Shown here: positions 35,763 to 44,622 of the stretch, piece by piece
Layout of the letters: the number at the start of each line of letters is the position of its first letter
How positions within the stretch are numbered: the first letter of the stretch is position 1
Assembly (NCBI GenBank): GCA_902795975.1
Contig: CADBNE010000029.1
Location: 1-64,000, forward strand
Source: an uncultured Erysipelotrichaceae bacterium
Lineage (GTDB): Bacteria > Bacillota_I > Bacilli_A > RF39 > UBA660
Length of the DNA stretch: 64,000 bases
Direction: 5' to 3'
Position numbers and translations under genes: made by a program
Notes under the pieces: model-generated
The model's database searches: none
The model's input: the letters and a program-made list of their open reading frames with translations, nothing else
Told to the model about the DNA's origin: nothing

Positions 35763-37309
35763 TTATCTTCCTTATAAAGCACTATTCCTATAATAAATGG
35801 TAATGCATATCCTAATGGAGACATATACCTTAATGCACTAGATAAAGGTGTTGCTACCATATGATTTAACCATAAAGTTAAAAAAGGTATAAATAAAATT
35901 ATATAATCTTTTTTATTTTTATATATAACTAATAACATTAATAATATATAAATCCAAAATAAACTACCATTATTTATATATTTATTAAATCTTATATAAA
36001 ATTTATTTAAAGATTTATATATTTTTTTAGGTAATATTACTTTATTATATAAACTTCTATATCCAGAATCTATATAGTAAAAAGAACTTTCATATTCTAA
36101 ATATTCATTTATAGACCATAAACTATAAGTGTTTAATAAATATGCTTTAGTATATTCTTTTGGATACTTTTTTAAATACTTAAACCATATTTTATTAAAT
36201 TCATCTTTATGATCAGTTAAATAATAACCATTAAATAATTGATTCCATTTTATATTATCCACAACAAATGGATTATATATTTCATTTATTGTATCTGTAT
36301 ATATAATATTATCTAAAAATTTCTTATCATTATCATCAATATTTTTATATTTGATAACATATGATAATTGTTGAATAGGTACAGATACACTTTCTTGATA
36401 CATACCCTTTTTAGGATAATTACTAGGTAAAAATAAATTTAGATTGTATATAAACAAACTAAATATTCCTAAAAATATATAATACTTATAATATTTCTTA
36501 TATTTAATAAACAATATTACTAATAATACAAATATTATTATAAGAGCATTTCTTCTACTAAATAACAATAACATAGATATTAACATTAATTTAAATCTAT
36601 TTTTATCATTGTTTAAATAAGTACCCTTTGTTTCTATTATTTCATATAAACATATTAGCAGTAATAATATAAATCCAGAAAAAATAGTGTCTCTTAAATG
36701 TGCTACATTAAGATTTGAAAAAATAATAAATATATTAAAATATACAATAGATATAAAAGATATAATATTTGATTTAAACTTTTTATGAAACCAATATATA
36801 GTATAACTAATTAATGATGTCATAACTATTAATTGTGTTAAACTTAATATAAAAAAAGATAAATTAGAAGAATTAGTTATTTTAAAAGATATATTAAATA
36901 TAAATGATGATACTAAACTATATACTAATGGATATTGATTACTATATAGTATAGGATTAGTTATTATTTGTGCTGTATCAATCATTCCTACTCCTGGATA
37001 ATATGTTAATAAAAATAATAAGCCAGAAAGAAATATAGTAGTAAATGATAATATAAATATTATTTTTCTATTAATAACTTTTTTGCTCTCATATATATTT
37101 ATTTTACTTAATAATATACTTATATACTTAAATATAAAATAAAATATACAGGATAAAAATATTAATGGAAAAATATATATAAAATCAAAATTAAAATTAT
37201 ATACAAAAGATTCATCATAAGTAGATATTCTTCCTATAGATAATGTTAATACTAACATTATTGTAAATAAAATACTTACTATAAGTGTTACAATACTTCT
37301 TTTATTCAT
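35750..37309 (-). CDS. Polytopic membrane protein, DUF6020/GT-C-like
   Basis: The 519-residue protein has about ten to twelve membrane segments. An early outside loop reads TYYPGVGMIDTAQII, and a re-entrant stretch reads LNVAHLRDTIFSGF. This layout and the YPG...D motif are like the DUF6020 family and, more loosely, GT-C glycosyltransferases that use polyprenyl-phosphate sugars. A glycosyl-transfer role is therefore possible but not shown. It starts directly after the stop of the upstream membrane-anchored gene and ends with TGA inside its own terminator. Confidence 0.65.
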   Translation of the reverse strand: MNKRSIVTLIVSILFTIMLVLTLSIGRISTYDESFVYNFNFDFIYIFPLIFLSCIFYFIFKYISILLSKINIYESKKVINRKIIFILSFTTIFLSGLLFLLTYYPGVGMIDTAQIITNPILYSNQYPLVYSLVSSFIFNISFKITNSSNLSFFILSLTQLIVMTSLISYTIYWFHKKFKSNIISFISIVYFNIFIIFSNLNVAHLRDTIFSGFILLLLICLYEIIETKGTYLNNDKNRFKLMLISMLLLFSRRNALIIIFVLLVILFIKYKKYYKYYIFLGIFSLFIYNLNLFLPSNYPKKGMYQESVSVPIQQLSYVIKYKNIDDNDKKFLDNIIYTDTINEIYNPFVVDNIKWNQLFNGYYLTDHKDEFNKIWFKYLKKYPKEYTKAYLLNTYSLWSINEYLEYESSFYYIDSGYRSLYNKVILPKKIYKSLNKFYIRFNKYINNGSLFWIYILLMLLVIYKNKKDYIILFIPFLTLWLNHMVATPLSSALRYMSPLGYALPFIIGIVLYKEDKKAL

Positions 37310-38302
37310 TTACTTCACTTTTCCTATTATATAATCACTACCACAATCGGTATAAAATATATCACTATCTTCTTTATTACTAGGAGTAAATATAGTAAAA
37401 TTCTTTATATTAACTAATCTTTCAAATACATCATTATCTTTATCATTTATAGTATCTTCTTCTATATGTAATATATATTCACCATCTTTTATAATATAAA
37501 AAAATTTAGTATTATATCTAAAATAATTATTATTTCTCCATAAATTCAATCTATCGGATAAATCTTTATCATTTAATTTTAATTTTAATGTATCTGAATT
37601 AGTATTTAAATCAAATAATATTATATCTCCTTCTTTAGCACTAAACTTAATATCTATATATCCTTTAGTATTATTTTTAAGATAAAAATTATTATTATCA
37701 ATATTAAATGAATCACTATTACCTATTACTTCAAATTTATTACTTTTTCCATAATATTTTATATTGTCTAAACATTTATTAGTTTTATCACTTGTAGGTA
37801 CTAAAGCAATATCATAATATGTTCCTATATACATACTATGAAAATCTTCATTAATATATTCAAATGGTAAAAAATGTACTTCCCACCCTGTATATTTATT
37901 ATTATTTCTTCCAAATATATCTTTATAATTAGATACATTATAATCAAAATAAGTACTATTACCAACATTAAATAAATTTTTTGCTAATTTATAATCGTTA
38001 TTTTCTAAGCAATCGCTTGATTTACAATAAAATACATTAGTTTGATTTGCTTTTATTATTTTAGATTTATAATAATGTGTAATTTTATTATCACTTGATT
38101 TGAATAATAAATGTAAATTAAAATTACCTACTATTCTACTATTAAAAGGAATAATATCACCTTCTTTAAGAGTAGAAAATTCATATACATTTGAAGATTT
38201 AATATCTTTTTTCAATGAAAAAAGATTAATAACTATAACTATTATTAATATACTCAAAAACAATAATATAACTCTTTTATTATCTAAAAAAATTGCTTTC
38301 AA
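37310..38302 (-). CDS. Membrane-anchored hypothetical protein
   Basis: The 330-residue protein has one N-terminal membrane helix (about 10-28) followed by a beta-rich outside domain with Asn/Lys/Asp-rich loops and two nearby Cys (FYCKSSDCLEN). No family was recognised. It directly precedes the polytopic GT-C-like gene with no gap, so the two may form a membrane complex for surface glycan or polymer export; that is inferred from adjacency. The ATG at 38302 follows GGTGAATGAAG. An inverted repeat lies in its leader. Confidence 0.6.
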   Translation of the reverse strand: MKAIFLDNKRVILLFLSILIIVIVINLFSLKKDIKSSNVYEFSTLKEGDIIPFNSRIVGNFNLHLLFKSSDNKITHYYKSKIIKANQTNVFYCKSSDCLENNDYKLAKNLFNVGNSTYFDYNVSNYKDIFGRNNNKYTGWEVHFLPFEYINEDFHSMYIGTYYDIALVPTSDKTNKCLDNIKYYGKSNKFEVIGNSDSFNIDNNNFYLKNNTKGYIDIKFSAKEGDIILFDLNTNSDTLKLKLNDKDLSDRLNLWRNNNYFRYNTKFFYIIKDGEYILHIEEDTINDKDNDVFERLVNIKNFTIFTPSNKEDSDIFYTDCGSDYIIGKVK

Positions 38303-38320
38303 ACTTCATTCACCTACATT

Positions 38321-38352
38321 ATAAGAATTATAACATACTATATAATTCTTAT
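38321..38352 (-). promoter_or_regulatory. Perfect inverted repeat in the leader of the 330-residue gene
   Basis: ATAAGAATTATA at 38321-38332 is repeated in reverse complement at 38341-38352 with an 8-base loop. No T-run follows, so it looks more like an operator or processing hairpin than a terminator. It lies between a 33-codon frame and the gene at 37310. Confidence 0.45.
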
Positions 38353-38355
38353 CAA

Positions 38356-38457
38356 TTATTTAGATTTTTTACCATTTGTATAAATACTAAATTTAATATA
38401 ATTTATATCATTTAACATATTATTAATTGTATCTTCTATATGTTCTCTTTCTAACAT
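38356..38457 (-). CDS. Possible 33-residue small protein
   Basis: A GAGGTG ribosome-binding site 5 bases before ATG at 38457 opens a 33-codon frame (MLEREHIEDTINNMLNDINY...) that ends with TAA just before the inverted repeat. The peptide is charged and probably helical. The strong site argues for translation; the short length argues for caution. It may be a leader peptide for the two membrane-protein genes downstream. Confidence 0.4.
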   Translation of the reverse strand: MLEREHIEDTINNMLNDINYIKFSIYTNGKKSK

Positions 38458-38568
38458 AAATTCACCTCAAAAATAGCTTAACATTTTATCATGTTAACTT
38501 ATGTCGAATTTACTTCTTAACCTAGCATAAAATAATAAAATATAGTATAATTAAATAAGGTGAAGTTT

Positions 38569-39120
38569 ATGAATTATCCAACAGGTTTACGAAAAAGTAA
38601 AAACAACATTATAAACTATGGAAACCGAGGTATGACATTAGAAGAAGACTTAAATATAACTAATCAATATTATTTAGAAAATGATATAGCAGTTATATAT
38701 AAGAAACCAACGCCTATTACCATTAATCATGTAGATTATCCTAATAGAGCAGATGCTATTATAACAAATGCTAAATTTAAGATACCTTCTACTACAGATT
38801 ACAATGGAATATATAAAGGTAAATATATAGATTTTGAAGCAAAAGAAACTGCTAATAAAAATAGTTTTCCATTAGCAAACATTCATATTCACCAAATAGA
38901 ACATCTAAGAAAAATAGTTAAACATGGAGGAATAGGTTTTATTATCGTTAGATTTTCTAGTTTAAATAGAATATTTTTATTAAATGCTAATGAACTATTC
39001 TTATTTTTAGAAAATAATGATAGAAAATCAATACCATTAGAATACTTCATTACTAATGGAAAAGAAATTAAAATATCATTAAGACCTAGAATTGATTATT
39101 TAAAATATATAGAAGTATAG
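38569..39120 (+). CDS. recU: Holliday junction resolvase RecU
   Basis: RecU cuts four-way junctions during recombination and chromosome segregation. The 183-residue protein has GNRGMTLEEDLNITNQYY, YPNRADAIIT, IDFEAKET (the catalytic DxEAKxT of the nuclease fold) and IHIHQIEHLRKI, all family motifs. The ATG at 38569 follows AAGGTGAAG. It is the first gene of the recU-ponA pair, as in Bacillus, with a TATAAT at 38546-38551 but no clear -35 box. Confidence 0.95.
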   Translation: MNYPTGLRKSKNNIINYGNRGMTLEEDLNITNQYYLENDIAVIYKKPTPITINHVDYPNRADAIITNAKFKIPSTTDYNGIYKGKYIDFEAKETANKNSFPLANIHIHQIEHLRKIVKHGGIGFIIVRFSSLNRIFLLNANELFLFLENNDRKSIPLEYFITNGKEIKISLRPRIDYLKYIEV

Positions 39121-39134
39121 ATAGGAGAATTATT

Positions 39135-41861
39135 ATGGCGAAGAAAAAATTAAAAAGGAAAATAGAACTAGATGATATATCAGAAGAAAATGAAATAATA
39201 GATAATGATGAAGATAATTTTGATGTAGTAAAGAAAAAAAAGAAAAAACCTCATAAAATTTTTAAAGGAATTTTATATACGATATTTCTATTCATGTTTT
39301 TAGGAATACTTGCAGTTGCAGGAGCTGCTACAGCATTCTTCGTAATGATAGCTGTTGAAGCGCCAGAATTTCAAGAAGCAAAACTATATAAAAGTGAGCC
39401 TAGTGTTATATATGATATCAAAGGAAATGCTATTGCAACAATAGGTACCGAAGATCGTGTACTACTTACATATGATGAATTACCAGAGGTATTGGTTAAT
39501 GCTATAGTTGCTACAGAAGATTCAAGATTCTTCCAACATAACGGTGTAGACTTACCAAGATTCTTAGTAGCATCTGCTCAAGCAGTAGTTGGTCATGATG
39601 GTGGTGGAGCTTCTACCCTAACAATGCAAATTTCAAAAAATATTTATACAAGTAAAGAAGCAACTGGTTGGGAAGGTATTAAACGTAAATTTACAGACGT
39701 ATACTTATCAGTATTTAAAATTGAACCAACCTATTCAAAACAAGAAATAGTACAATTTTATGTTAATTCATTCTTCTTAGGTAATGGATATGGTGTTGAA
39801 GTAACATCTAAAAATTACTTTGGAAAAAGTGCAAAAGATTTAAACTTAGCTGAAGCTGCTATGATTGCTGGACTATTCCAAGCACCTGGAACATATAATC
39901 CTTATATTAATCCAGAAGCAACTGAAGAAAGAAGATTAAGAGTATTACAATTAATGAAACGTCATGGTTACATAACAGATGATGAATATGAAATAGCTAA
40001 AAAAATGACTGTTGAAAAAATAGTTGAAGAAAACTCTGGAAAGAATGATATAGGTAGTGGTATTGTTAATAACGATTATCAATTATTTGTTGATATGGTT
40101 ATTCAAGATGTTACTGAAAAAACTGGAGAAAGTCCTTATACTAAATCAATGAATATTTATACAACACTTGACCCTACCCTACAAAAACATGTTTCAGATA
40201 TAATGAATGGAAAAACATATAAATGGGAAAATAAAAAAGTACAAGCTGGTGTTGCTGTAGTTGATATAGAAACTGGTGCTATTAGTGCTATAGGTGGTGG
40301 ACGTAATATTAAAGCCGCTGGTACATTAAATAGAGCTAAGAACTTAAAGAAGCAAATTGGTTCTACTTCTAAACCATTATATGATTACGGTCCTGCAATA
40401 GAATATTTAAATTGGAGTACTGCTAGTATATTATATGATGGTCCTTATACTTATTCAGGTGGAGTTAAAATTAATAACTGGGATGGTGGATATAAAGGAT
40501 TTAATACAATTCAATATCACTTAGCTGAATCAAGAAATATTCCAGCATTAAAAGCATTCCAAGCAACAACAAATGAACAAAAAGTTGAATTTGTTACATC
40601 ACTTGGTCTTACTCCTGAAATTTATTCATGTGATTCAAATTATAGATTAGTAAAAAATAAATGTATTAATAAAGATAATCCAAAAGATGTAGTTAAAGCT
40701 AAAATAACTAAACCAATTTCTGAAACACATTCAATTGGTGGTTATGATGGAGAAAGTCCATTAAGTATGGCTGCTGCTTATGCAGCATTTGGAAATGGTG
40801 GATACTATAATGAACCTTATAGTTTCACTAAAATTGAATATCCTGATACAGGAGATGTATATATTAATAAAACAGAAACAAAACAAGTAATGAGTGAGTC
40901 TACAGCATATATGATAACTTACCTATTACAAAAAACAGTTACAAATGGTATATCACAAGGAACTTATAAAAAAGTTGGAAATATACCATATGCTGCTAAA
41001 TCAGGAACAACAAACTTTGATAAAGCAACAATGAAAAGATTTGGATTAAGAAGTAGCGCAGTTAATGACTTATGGATGGTTGGATACAATACTCAATATG
41101 CTATTGGTGTATGGTATGGATATGACAAAATTCAAGATGGTGCAAATAAATTTGGAAGTACACAAAATGCTAAATTATTCCAAGCTGTTGCTAAAGAAGT
41201 ATTTACAGATAAGAGTGATTTTGATAAACCAGATTCAATAGTAAAAGTAAAAGTTGAAAAAGATTATAATATGATGTTATTACCAAGTGATGATACTCCA
41301 AGTAATTATAAACAAGAAGCATTATTTATAGCTGGTACAGAACCTAATAAAATATCTACTAGATTCCAACAATTAAATAATCCATCAAATGTTAGAGCAA
41401 CAGATAATGGTGATGGTACTGCTACTGTTACATGGACAAAAATAGCTACACCAGATGCATTAAATCATGGATATATATCTGGATTACTTACTAAGAGTTC
41501 ATTAGGTAAAGACGCAGATAAATACGCAAATAACGTACTTAATAAAAATAAATCATTACTAGGAAATATTGGATACAGTATTTATGTAGATGACACTCTT
41601 GTTGGATGGACAGAATCAGATAGTTATCAAGTATCAAGTTCAAATGGTACACATAAAGTTACAGTTAAGAGTGCTTATGAAAAGTATAAAGCAAATATGA
41701 GTAGTGGTATGAATGCTTCTCTTACAATTTCAGGAGCTGCTGAAGCACCTACTCCAGAACCTGAACCAATAGATCCAAATCAAGATGAACAAAATACCGA
41801 TAGTAATGAAAATAATAATCAAATGGAATCAAATAGTAATGAAAATCAAAATAATGAATAA
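39135..41861 (+). CDS. ponA: Class A penicillin-binding protein (PBP1a)
   Basis: PBP1 polymerises and crosslinks peptidoglycan. The 908-residue protein has a Lys-rich cytoplasmic start, a membrane helix (about 47-75), then a GT51 domain with EDSRFFQHNGVD (Glu128) and GGASTLTMQ. The transpeptidase domain has STSK (Ser410), SRN (466-468) and KSGT (622-625). A fibronectin-III-like region follows (about 755-870), then an Asn/Glu/Ser-rich tail. Two Cys lie in the loop CDSNYRLVKNKC of the transpeptidase domain. AGGAGAATT precedes the ATG. recU lies 14 bases upstream and a terminator follows the stop. Confidence 0.96.
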   Translation: MAKKKLKRKIELDDISEENEIIDNDEDNFDVVKKKKKKPHKIFKGILYTIFLFMFLGILAVAGAATAFFVMIAVEAPEFQEAKLYKSEPSVIYDIKGNAIATIGTEDRVLLTYDELPEVLVNAIVATEDSRFFQHNGVDLPRFLVASAQAVVGHDGGGASTLTMQISKNIYTSKEATGWEGIKRKFTDVYLSVFKIEPTYSKQEIVQFYVNSFFLGNGYGVEVTSKNYFGKSAKDLNLAEAAMIAGLFQAPGTYNPYINPEATEERRLRVLQLMKRHGYITDDEYEIAKKMTVEKIVEENSGKNDIGSGIVNNDYQLFVDMVIQDVTEKTGESPYTKSMNIYTTLDPTLQKHVSDIMNGKTYKWENKKVQAGVAVVDIETGAISAIGGGRNIKAAGTLNRAKNLKKQIGSTSKPLYDYGPAIEYLNWSTASILYDGPYTYSGGVKINNWDGGYKGFNTIQYHLAESRNIPALKAFQATTNEQKVEFVTSLGLTPEIYSCDSNYRLVKNKCINKDNPKDVVKAKITKPISETHSIGGYDGESPLSMAAAYAAFGNGGYYNEPYSFTKIEYPDTGDVYINKTETKQVMSESTAYMITYLLQKTVTNGISQGTYKKVGNIPYAAKSGTTNFDKATMKRFGLRSSAVNDLWMVGYNTQYAIGVWYGYDKIQDGANKFGSTQNAKLFQAVAKEVFTDKSDFDKPDSIVKVKVEKDYNMMLLPSDDTPSNYKQEALFIAGTEPNKISTRFQQLNNPSNVRATDNGDGTATVTWTKIATPDALNHGYISGLLTKSSLGKDADKYANNVLNKNKSLLGNIGYSIYVDDTLVGWTESDSYQVSSSNGTHKVTVKSAYEKYKANMSSGMNASLTISGAAEAPTPEPEPIDPNQDEQNTDSNENNNQMESNSNENQNNE

Positions 41862-41885
41862 AAGCTTTCTATTGAAAGCTTTTTT
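41860..41885 (+). terminator. Terminator after ponA
   Basis: The stem AAAGCTTTC/GAAAGCTTT with a 4-base loop is followed by a T-run, directly at the ponA stop. Confidence 0.85.
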
Positions 41886-41946
41886 CATGCATAAAAAAAT
41901 TCATTAATATAAATGAACTGCTTTACCTTACTCAATATTTTATAGC

Positions 41947-41982
41947 AAAAAAAATAACTATTTCTGATAAAAATAGTTATTT
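41947..41982 (-). terminator. Terminator of the candidate RNA unit
   Basis: A perfect 12-bp stem (AAATAACTATTT) with a 7-base loop is followed by eight T residues on the minus strand. No coding region ends here on that strand, which is why it points to a non-coding transcript. Confidence 0.75.
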
Positions 41983-42385
41983 CTAGTTTTAGAAAGAATT
42001 GCTTTAATCGTTCATGTTATTACTAACATAAACATTTTTTGTAATAAGTATTATCAGTACTTACCGCAATTTCTTATATTTTGAGTTTTCTTTCTCAAAA
42101 CAATTGTTTTACTTAGAGGACATAAGAATTTACTTTCATCCTAGGTATTTACATATTTAAATATATACGAGATATATTTCAATTTTCATATTTATGTGAT
42201 TATAATTTTATACTCTTCATATATAATTATAATTAATATTATTTATAAATATATTAATAATATATTGCAAGCAATTTATTATTAGTATTTTTTTCGAGAT
42301 ATATTTATTCATAGTGAACAATATATTCGATTTATAGATAATGGCATAAATAATCAATTGACATATGTTAATATCATATCTAAGC
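41949..42385 (-). ncRNA. Candidate structured non-coding RNA, unknown class
   Basis: The 613-base gap between ponA and the gene at 42475 holds a complete minus-strand unit: a promoter (42392-42420), no credible gene, and a strong terminator (41947-41982). The 3' half can fold well. AATTCTTAT and ATAAGAAATT form a helix around TTTTGAG/CTCAAAA; GTTTATGTTA-GTAA-TAACATGAAC forms a hairpin with a GNRA loop; TAAGTA pairs with TACTTA; and GAAAG/CTTTC with CTAG/CTAG can close the whole from about 42155 to 41985. The 5' half is plain AT-rich sequence with a repeat of AAATATATCTCG. It fits no RNA I know: it lacks tmRNA, SRP and RNase P signatures. Confidence 0.55.
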
Positions 42386-42391
42386 AATTAT

Positions 42392-42420
42392 ATTGTAGCA
42401 CATCTATATACCTTTGTAAA
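42392..42420 (-). promoter_or_regulatory. Promoter of the candidate RNA unit
   Basis: On the minus strand TTTACA (42415-42420) and TACAAT (42392-42397) are exactly 17 bases apart, with TG one base before the -10. It lies after the terminator of the upstream gene and faces a region with no recognisable gene. Confidence 0.7.
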
Positions 42421-42460
42421 TACTTTTTTTAAAATTTTTTAATTTTTTTTTAAAAAAAGA

Positions 42461-42487
42461 AAAAAAAGAAAGTTTTAATTAACTTTC
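42461..42487 (-). terminator. Terminator of the 220-residue gene
   Basis: The stem GAAAGTT/AACTTTC with a 6-base loop is followed by eight T residues on the minus strand and overlaps the stop at 42475. Confidence 0.75.
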
Positions 42488-43137
42488 TTACCTATAATTG
42501 AATAATATTTACCATTATTTTTATTAACAATTATTAAATATTCTTTATTATCTTTTACTTCATCATTATATACATATAAACTTTTTTCTAATATATTTGT
42601 AATATTAAAATTATCATGTGTTACCTTTTTTTCTATTAATGATAATACTTCATATTTATATATAGATTTATCACTTTCTAATTCTATAAATTTATGTTGT
42701 TCATAATACTTCTTATCATAATAGTTATTAAATTCATTACTAAGTGATGTACCTTCACCATATATAACTTTAATATCACTCTTATCAATATCTAATCTAT
42801 AATCAATAAATATTTCTCCATTACTTTTCTTTCCACGATAATTATGTTTTAAATAATAACTATTATCTTTAGTTTGAAAAACAACTTCTTCAAAATTTGA
42901 ATTATTTATTCTTATAGCACCCTTAATATTCTTGTTATTATATTTCTTTCTTAGTTTTTCAAAATCAATAGTTGGTTCATCTGATATAACAGGAACCTTT
43001 TCTTCCATACCTGATTTTCTTTCAATTTCTATTGACTTAGGTTTTCTCATATCAATCAATCTAAGTCCAATTATTACTACAGCGCATATAATTAACAATA
43101 TATGTATCAGAAAATGATATTTCTTAATATATTTCAT
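42475..43137 (-). CDS. Membrane-anchored hypothetical protein
   Basis: The 220-residue protein has one N-terminal membrane helix (about 8-26, HFLIHILLIICAVVIIGL). Its charged outside domain is rich in Lys, Asn, Tyr and Glu and has an alternating strand pattern (NNSNFEEVVFQTKDNSYYLKHNY). No family was recognised. GAGAGGGCG precedes the ATG. It follows the deacetylase gene on the same strand with a 56-base gap, so a shared surface role is possible. Confidence 0.6.
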   Translation of the reverse strand: MKYIKKYHFLIHILLIICAVVIIGLRLIDMRKPKSIEIERKSGMEEKVPVISDEPTIDFEKLRKKYNNKNIKGAIRINNSNFEEVVFQTKDNSYYLKHNYRGKKSNGEIFIDYRLDIDKSDIKVIYGEGTSLSNEFNNYYDKKYYEQHKFIELESDKSIYKYEVLSLIEKKVTHDNFNITNILEKSLYVYNDEVKDNKEYLIIVNKNNGKYYSIIGKKVN

Positions 43138-43193
43138 ATTCGCCCTCTCTTCACAAATAAAAATATTATATTATATTTGCAATTTTGTCAAAT

Positions 43194-44546
43194 TTATACC
43201 ATTCCTTTAAATGTACTAAGACTTACTCCTCTACTCATTCTTACTCTTGGTAATTGTAATTTATCCATACCTTTTTTAGCCCTAGCATTAACAGTTGTAA
43301 CACCAACTTTAAATCCTGCTTCCTTTGTTATAGATAAAGTATTATCTGTAACATCTCCATAAGGATATGCTATTACATCTTTTTTCCCTAAAATTTGTAT
43401 TGATTTATTTAAATCAGCAACTCCTTTATCATGATTAATGCATCTAAATAAACCGCCATGTCCTCCTTTACATCCACCATGATGCATATCATGTGTATGT
43501 GATTGGAAATTTATAACACTATTATTATATTTAGATATTTGACTAACTGACCATGATTTTGATGTAATTATAAAACTTGTAGCATTTACATTATATTTTT
43601 GTAAAACTGGAATTGCTAAATCAAAGAATGATTTTTGTCCATCATCAACTGTTACTACTACACTTTTACTTGGTAAAGTTATTTTACCATCTACAAAATC
43701 AGCTACTTCATCCCATGTAGGAAAATAATATCCTGCATCATGTAAATATTTCATTTGTTCTTCAAAAGAATGTATTTCCATATAATTACTATTTAATTTC
43801 TTATCCTTTGGAGGATTATTTTTATCATAAAAGTAATGATACATTAATATTGGTAATCCTTTACCACTACCACTATTATTCTTTTTTGTTAATGTATTTG
43901 TACTCTCTTTATTTGTATTAGATTTTTTTATAACTTTATTGCTTGTTATATTACTTGTTTTATTTGAATTACTATTTGAAACCTTTACTGGTTTAGGTTT
44001 TTCAGTTACATTTATAATACGTTTTTTAGTAGTTTCATTACCAGATGAATCAACTACTTTATATGTAATTTCATATTTACCTGGTATATTAGTATTTACT
44101 TTATTATCAATTATAACTTTATTTGTAATATTACCATCATTATCATCATTAGCACTAAAACCTAATTCATTATATTGTTCACCCTCCATTAAAGTTATTT
44201 CCTCAGAACCTGATAAAATAACTTCAGGAGCACTTGAATCTATTACTTCAACAATTCTTTTAGTACTTGCTTTATCTTTTAAATACTTTATATTACTTTC
44301 ATAATATATAGTATATGTTCCAACTTTTGATGTGTCTACATTTCCTTTTATACTATAATTATCACCCATATCTAAATTTAATAGACTTACTGAAGCGCCT
44401 TCTTCAATATATTTATCATTTAAATGCAATTTTATCTTTTCACTACCTTTTAATGATATTTTGGGTTTAACGCATAAATAACAACTTATTGCTGCTATAG
44501 AAATAATGCTTAAAACTACTCCTAAACAAATTAACACTTTTTTCAT
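43194..44546 (-). CDS. Polysaccharide deacetylase with two Ig-like domains
   Basis: The 450-residue exported protein has an N-terminal hydrophobic signal or anchor (about 5-25). Two DUF5011-type Ig-like repeats follow (LKGSEKIKLHLNDKYIEEGA and LSGSEEITLMEGEQYNELGF, about 33-185), then a TSN/SNSN linker (about 190-225) and a NodB-type deacetylase domain. The metal site is visible: PILMYHYF, TVDDGQ (DD pair) and FQSHTHDMHH (His pair). It probably removes acetyl groups from peptidoglycan or another surface glycan. AGGAGTG precedes the ATG, and an upstream terminator separates it from the glycosyltransferases. Confidence 0.88.
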   Translation of the reverse strand: MKKVLICLGVVLSIISIAAISCYLCVKPKISLKGSEKIKLHLNDKYIEEGASVSLLNLDMGDNYSIKGNVDTSKVGTYTIYYESNIKYLKDKASTKRIVEVIDSSAPEVILSGSEEITLMEGEQYNELGFSANDDNDGNITNKVIIDNKVNTNIPGKYEITYKVVDSSGNETTKKRIINVTEKPKPVKVSNSNSNKTSNITSNKVIKKSNTNKESTNTLTKKNNSGSGKGLPILMYHYFYDKNNPPKDKKLNSNYMEIHSFEEQMKYLHDAGYYFPTWDEVADFVDGKITLPSKSVVVTVDDGQKSFFDLAIPVLQKYNVNATSFIITSKSWSVSQISKYNNSVINFQSHTHDMHHGGCKGGHGGLFRCINHDKGVADLNKSIQILGKKDVIAYPYGDVTDNTLSITKEAGFKVGVTTVNARAKKGMDKLQLPRVRMSRGVSLSTFKGMV

Positions 44547-44592
44547 TATTACACTCCTACTCTTTATTAATTATAATATATATATTATAAAA

Positions 44593-44618
44593 TTAAAAGA
44601 GGAATTACTCCCTCTTTT
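44593..44618 (-). terminator. Terminator after the glycosyltransferase pair
   Basis: The stem AAAAGAGG/CCTCTTTT with an 8-base loop is followed by T residues on the minus strand, just past the stop at 44623. Confidence 0.7.
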
Positions 44619-44622
44619 TTAT

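Noticed and set aside
35750..37309. Mycoplasma-type code (TGA read as Trp)
   Set aside because: The gene at 35750 ends in TGA within its terminator, and conserved Trp positions (for example in MraY) use TGG.
42206..42328. 31-codon hydrophobic frame within the candidate RNA unit (a toxin-like peptide)
   Set aside because: It has no ribosome-binding site and its composition is what AT-rich sequence gives by chance.
41949..42385. tmRNA, SRP RNA, 6S RNA or tracrRNA
   Set aside because: There is no CCA-type end, tag frame or tRNA-like arm, no GGAAG-type SRP loop, no long rod with one central bubble, and no cas genes or repeats nearby.
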